Assembly: GCA_022825945.1 (NCBI GenBank) | Contig: JAJDVS010000085.1 | Span: forward strand, 1 to 57,314 | Length of the DNA: 57,314 nucleotides | From: Pseudomonadales bacterium | GTDB lineage: Bacteria > Pseudomonadota > Gammaproteobacteria > Pseudomonadales > Pseudohongiellaceae | Direction of reading: 5' to 3' | Shown here: positions 55,934 to 57,314 of the stretch, in pieces | Layout of the letters: each line of letters opens with the position of its first letter | Numbering within the stretch: position 1 is the stretch's first letter | The notes under the pieces: model-generated | What the model saw: the letters and a program-made list of their open reading frames with translations, nothing else | Told to the model about the DNA's origin: nothing | Databases searched by the model: none | Made by a program: the position numbers and the translations under genes

Positions 55934-56926
55934 TTGCCGACTAACCGCCAGATCATTCTCGTCAACAAACCCGACGGAGTACCCGCGCCGGAAGACTTTG
56001 CCTTGCGCGAGGCGCCGCTGCCGGAAATGCCGGCGGGGGGCGTGCTATGTCGAACCCGCTTTCTTTCTCTCGATCCCTATATGCGCAGCCAGGTCGCCGG
56101 GCGGCATCCTTCCGGGACGGTGGCGCCGGGTGAGGCGATGCGCGGGGAAACCGTCAGCGAAGTGCTGCGTTCGGATTCGCCGGAACTGCCGGCCGGGAGG
56201 CTGGTGTGTTGCATGGGCGGCTGGCGGGAATACTCGGCTCACGCGGCCGGGGAGGCGCGGTTGCTGGACGAAGAGATCACTCCGCCGTCCTACGCCCTGT
56301 CGATTCTCGGCATGACCGGCTTGACGGCCTGGGCCGGCATGGTCTGGCAGGCCGGGGTTGGGGAGGGTGACCGCGTACTGATTCCGGCGGTGACCGGTGC
56401 CGTCGGTTCTGCGGCCGCGCAGTTCTGCGCCCTGCGCGGCGCAACAGTGATCGGTATTGCCGGCTCGCCGGAAAAATGCCGCTTCGCGATGGAGTCGCTA
56501 GGGGTTGAAGCCTGCATCAACCGGCGTACCGAGGATATCGACGCGAGGCTCGGGGAACTTTGCCCAGCCGGCGTTAACGTCTATTTCGACCTGATTGGCG
56601 GCGGCCTGCTGCGCACCGCCTGCGCCCATCTCGCCAACTACGGCCGCATCGTGCTCTGCGGCCTCATGGCCGAATACAACCGTTCCGGGCGCGAACCGGG
56701 CCCGCCGCCGGGCCTGCTGATTGCCAGGCGGGCGCAGGTCAGCGGATTGGTGGTCTACGACTACGAGTCCCGACGGAGCGAATATGTCCGCGAATGCCTG
56801 CCCCTGCTGCGCGGGGGAAGAATCCACCAGCGCGAGGACAGCAGCCGGGGCCTCGAAAGCGCCCCGGAAGCGTTCTGCCGCCTGATGCGAGGCGAAAATT
56901 TCGGCAAGGTGGTTGTTGCGCTCTGA
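55934..56926 (+). CDS. Zinc-less medium-chain NADPH oxidoreductase
   Basis: 330 residues of the leukotriene B4 dehydrogenase / curcumin reductase / 2-alkenal reductase branch: RTRFLSLDPYMRSQVAGRHP near the N-terminus, SILGMTGLTAWAGMVWQAGV and VTGAVGSAAAQFCALRGATV (NADPH loop), and NVYFDLIGGGLL. It has no zinc-binding cysteine set. It should reduce an alpha,beta-unsaturated carbonyl. TTG at 55934 is the only possible start: an in-frame stop lies three codons before it, and ribosome-site similarity is weak. Between it and the upstream gene lie repeat-derived bases. Confidence 0.85.
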   Translation: MPTNRQIILVNKPDGVPAPEDFALREAPLPEMPAGGVLCRTRFLSLDPYMRSQVAGRHPSGTVAPGEAMRGETVSEVLRSDSPELPAGRLVCCMGGWREYSAHAAGEARLLDEEITPPSYALSILGMTGLTAWAGMVWQAGVGEGDRVLIPAVTGAVGSAAAQFCALRGATVIGIAGSPEKCRFAMESLGVEACINRRTEDIDARLGELCPAGVNVYFDLIGGGLLRTACAHLANYGRIVLCGLMAEYNRSGREPGPPPGLLIARRAQVSGLVVYDYESRRSEYVRECLPLLRGGRIHQREDSSRGLESAPEAFCRLMRGENFGKVVVAL

Positions 56927-56933
56927 TCAAGCC

Positions 56934-57088
56934 CAGCAATTCTCATTTTGACGCTCCAGCCTTCATGTCATTCCGCGCGAAGCGAAGCGGAGTCGCGGAA
57001 TCTCTTGCAGTGGCCACGCGATGAGATCCCGCGACTGCGCGCGGGATGACCAATGTGAGCGCGCCCATCGCCATAATGAGAATTGCTG
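56934..57088 (+). mobile_element. 155-bp MITE, copy 2, with 9-bp target duplication
   Basis: CAGCAATTCTCATT...AATGAGAATTGCTG bound an element of the same length as copy 1 and in reverse orientation to it. GATCAAGCC flanks it exactly on both sides (56925-56933 and 57089-57097). The core, 56967-57050, is a REPIN-like palindrome pair. No reading frame is present, so movement would need a transposase from elsewhere. It begins 7 bp after the reductase stop. Confidence 0.92.
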
Positions 57089-57127
57089 GATCAAGCCGGA
57101 GATCCCTGCGACGCAGGCTCATAGAGT

Positions 57128-57203
57128 GCGATAATGAGAAATTCCAGGAAGGGAACTTTCAGGGAATACCCAAAGGGAAGCTCTGATTAAGTCAGGGCTT
57201 CCC
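57128..57203. repeat. Partial repeat C copy with a 12-bp-arm palindrome
   Basis: 57128-57195 matches 55792-55857 (GCGATAATGA..., then GGGAAGCTCTGATTAAGTC), but without the upstream hairpin. The end forms GGGAAGCTCTGA/TCAGGGCTTCCC arms (57175-57203) with one mismatch, which looks like the end of a mobile element. Confidence 0.6.
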
Positions 57204-57222
57204 TGCGGCACATGGAAGTGCC

Positions 57223-57314
57223 GCCGAATTCCATGGCGTAAGCCATTGAATTCGCGAGCAAAACAAAACCACGCTTTTGTTTTGCGATAATGAAAAATTC
57301 CAAGGAGGGAATTT
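57223..57314. repeat. 92-bp dispersed repeat C, copy 2
   Basis: 90 of 92 bases match 55731-55822, including the GAATTC...CCATTGAATTC dyad that encodes the end of the CpcT/CpeT-like protein in copy 1. It continues past the window edge. Confidence 0.9.

Noticed and set aside
4396..57050. The palindromic repeats as a CRISPR array
   Set aside because: They are scattered singly between genes with no regular spacers and no cas genes.

Overview
This window is a stretch of a gammaproteobacterial chromosome. The evidence is a complete division and cell wall (dcw) cluster in gammaproteobacterial order, RNase P RNA between rsmI and mraZ as in Pseudomonas, an argJ / Nudix-ThiE / yacG / coaE / pilDCBA neighbourhood, a meso-DAP-type MurE and LpxC, which implies an outer membrane. 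Coding DNA is GC-rich with very tight packing (many ATGA overlaps). The genus cannot be named from the sequence alone.

Layout. 1-11.2 kb: the end of an MFS nucleoside transporter, a TonB-dependent siderophore receptor and a divergent secreted amidohydrolase sharing a Fur-box-like site, a hipB-hipA-acetyltransferase operon, a membrane acyltransferase, and a cytochrome c / PQQ dehydrogenase pair. 11.3-12.1 kb: rsmI. 12.1-15.6 kb: a visibly AT-richer accessory patch with a truncated HUH transposase, a 5'-truncated phage portal gene, small exported or orphan proteins and a 155-bp MITE. It separates rsmI from rnpB. 15.7-37.4 kb: rnpB, a MraZ box, then mraZ-rsmH-ftsL-ftsI-murE-murF-mraY-murD-ftsW-murG-murC-ddl-ftsQ-ftsA-ftsZ-lpxC-secA, all on + and mostly translationally coupled. 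37.4-44.6 kb: argJ and the Nudix/ThiE protein on +, then yacG, coaE, pilD, pilC, pilB and pilA on -. 44.8-57.3 kb: a small cytochrome and an accessory metabolic region holding an arylmalonate decarboxylase/maleate isomerase-like enzyme, a bicupin, a LysR regulator, an aldehyde dehydrogenase, an HMG-CoA-lyase-type enzyme, a family III CoA transferase, a LeuCD-type hydratase, a CpcT/CpeT-family protein and a zinc-less medium-chain reductase.

How the genes work together. The dcw block supplies UDP-MurNAc-pentapeptide, lipid I/II synthesis and flipping, septal transpeptidation and the Z ring, with MraZ as the probable local regulator. The pil genes encode the pilin, ATPase, platform protein and prepilin peptidase of a type IV pilus. 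The 45-57 kb enzymes read as a catabolic set for a small branched or unsaturated dicarboxylic acid (isomerise, hydrate, activate to CoA, cleave). That is an inference from families and neighbourhood, not a demonstrated pathway.

Repeats are the most distinctive non-coding feature. There are REP/REPIN-like palindromes at six places. Two 155-bp MITE copies carry such a palindrome pair inside 14-bp terminal inverted repeats, one of them with a perfect 9-bp target duplication. A 92-bp repeat includes the last codons of the CpcT/CpeT-like gene. A 44-bp direct duplication lies at the end of a cytochrome gene.
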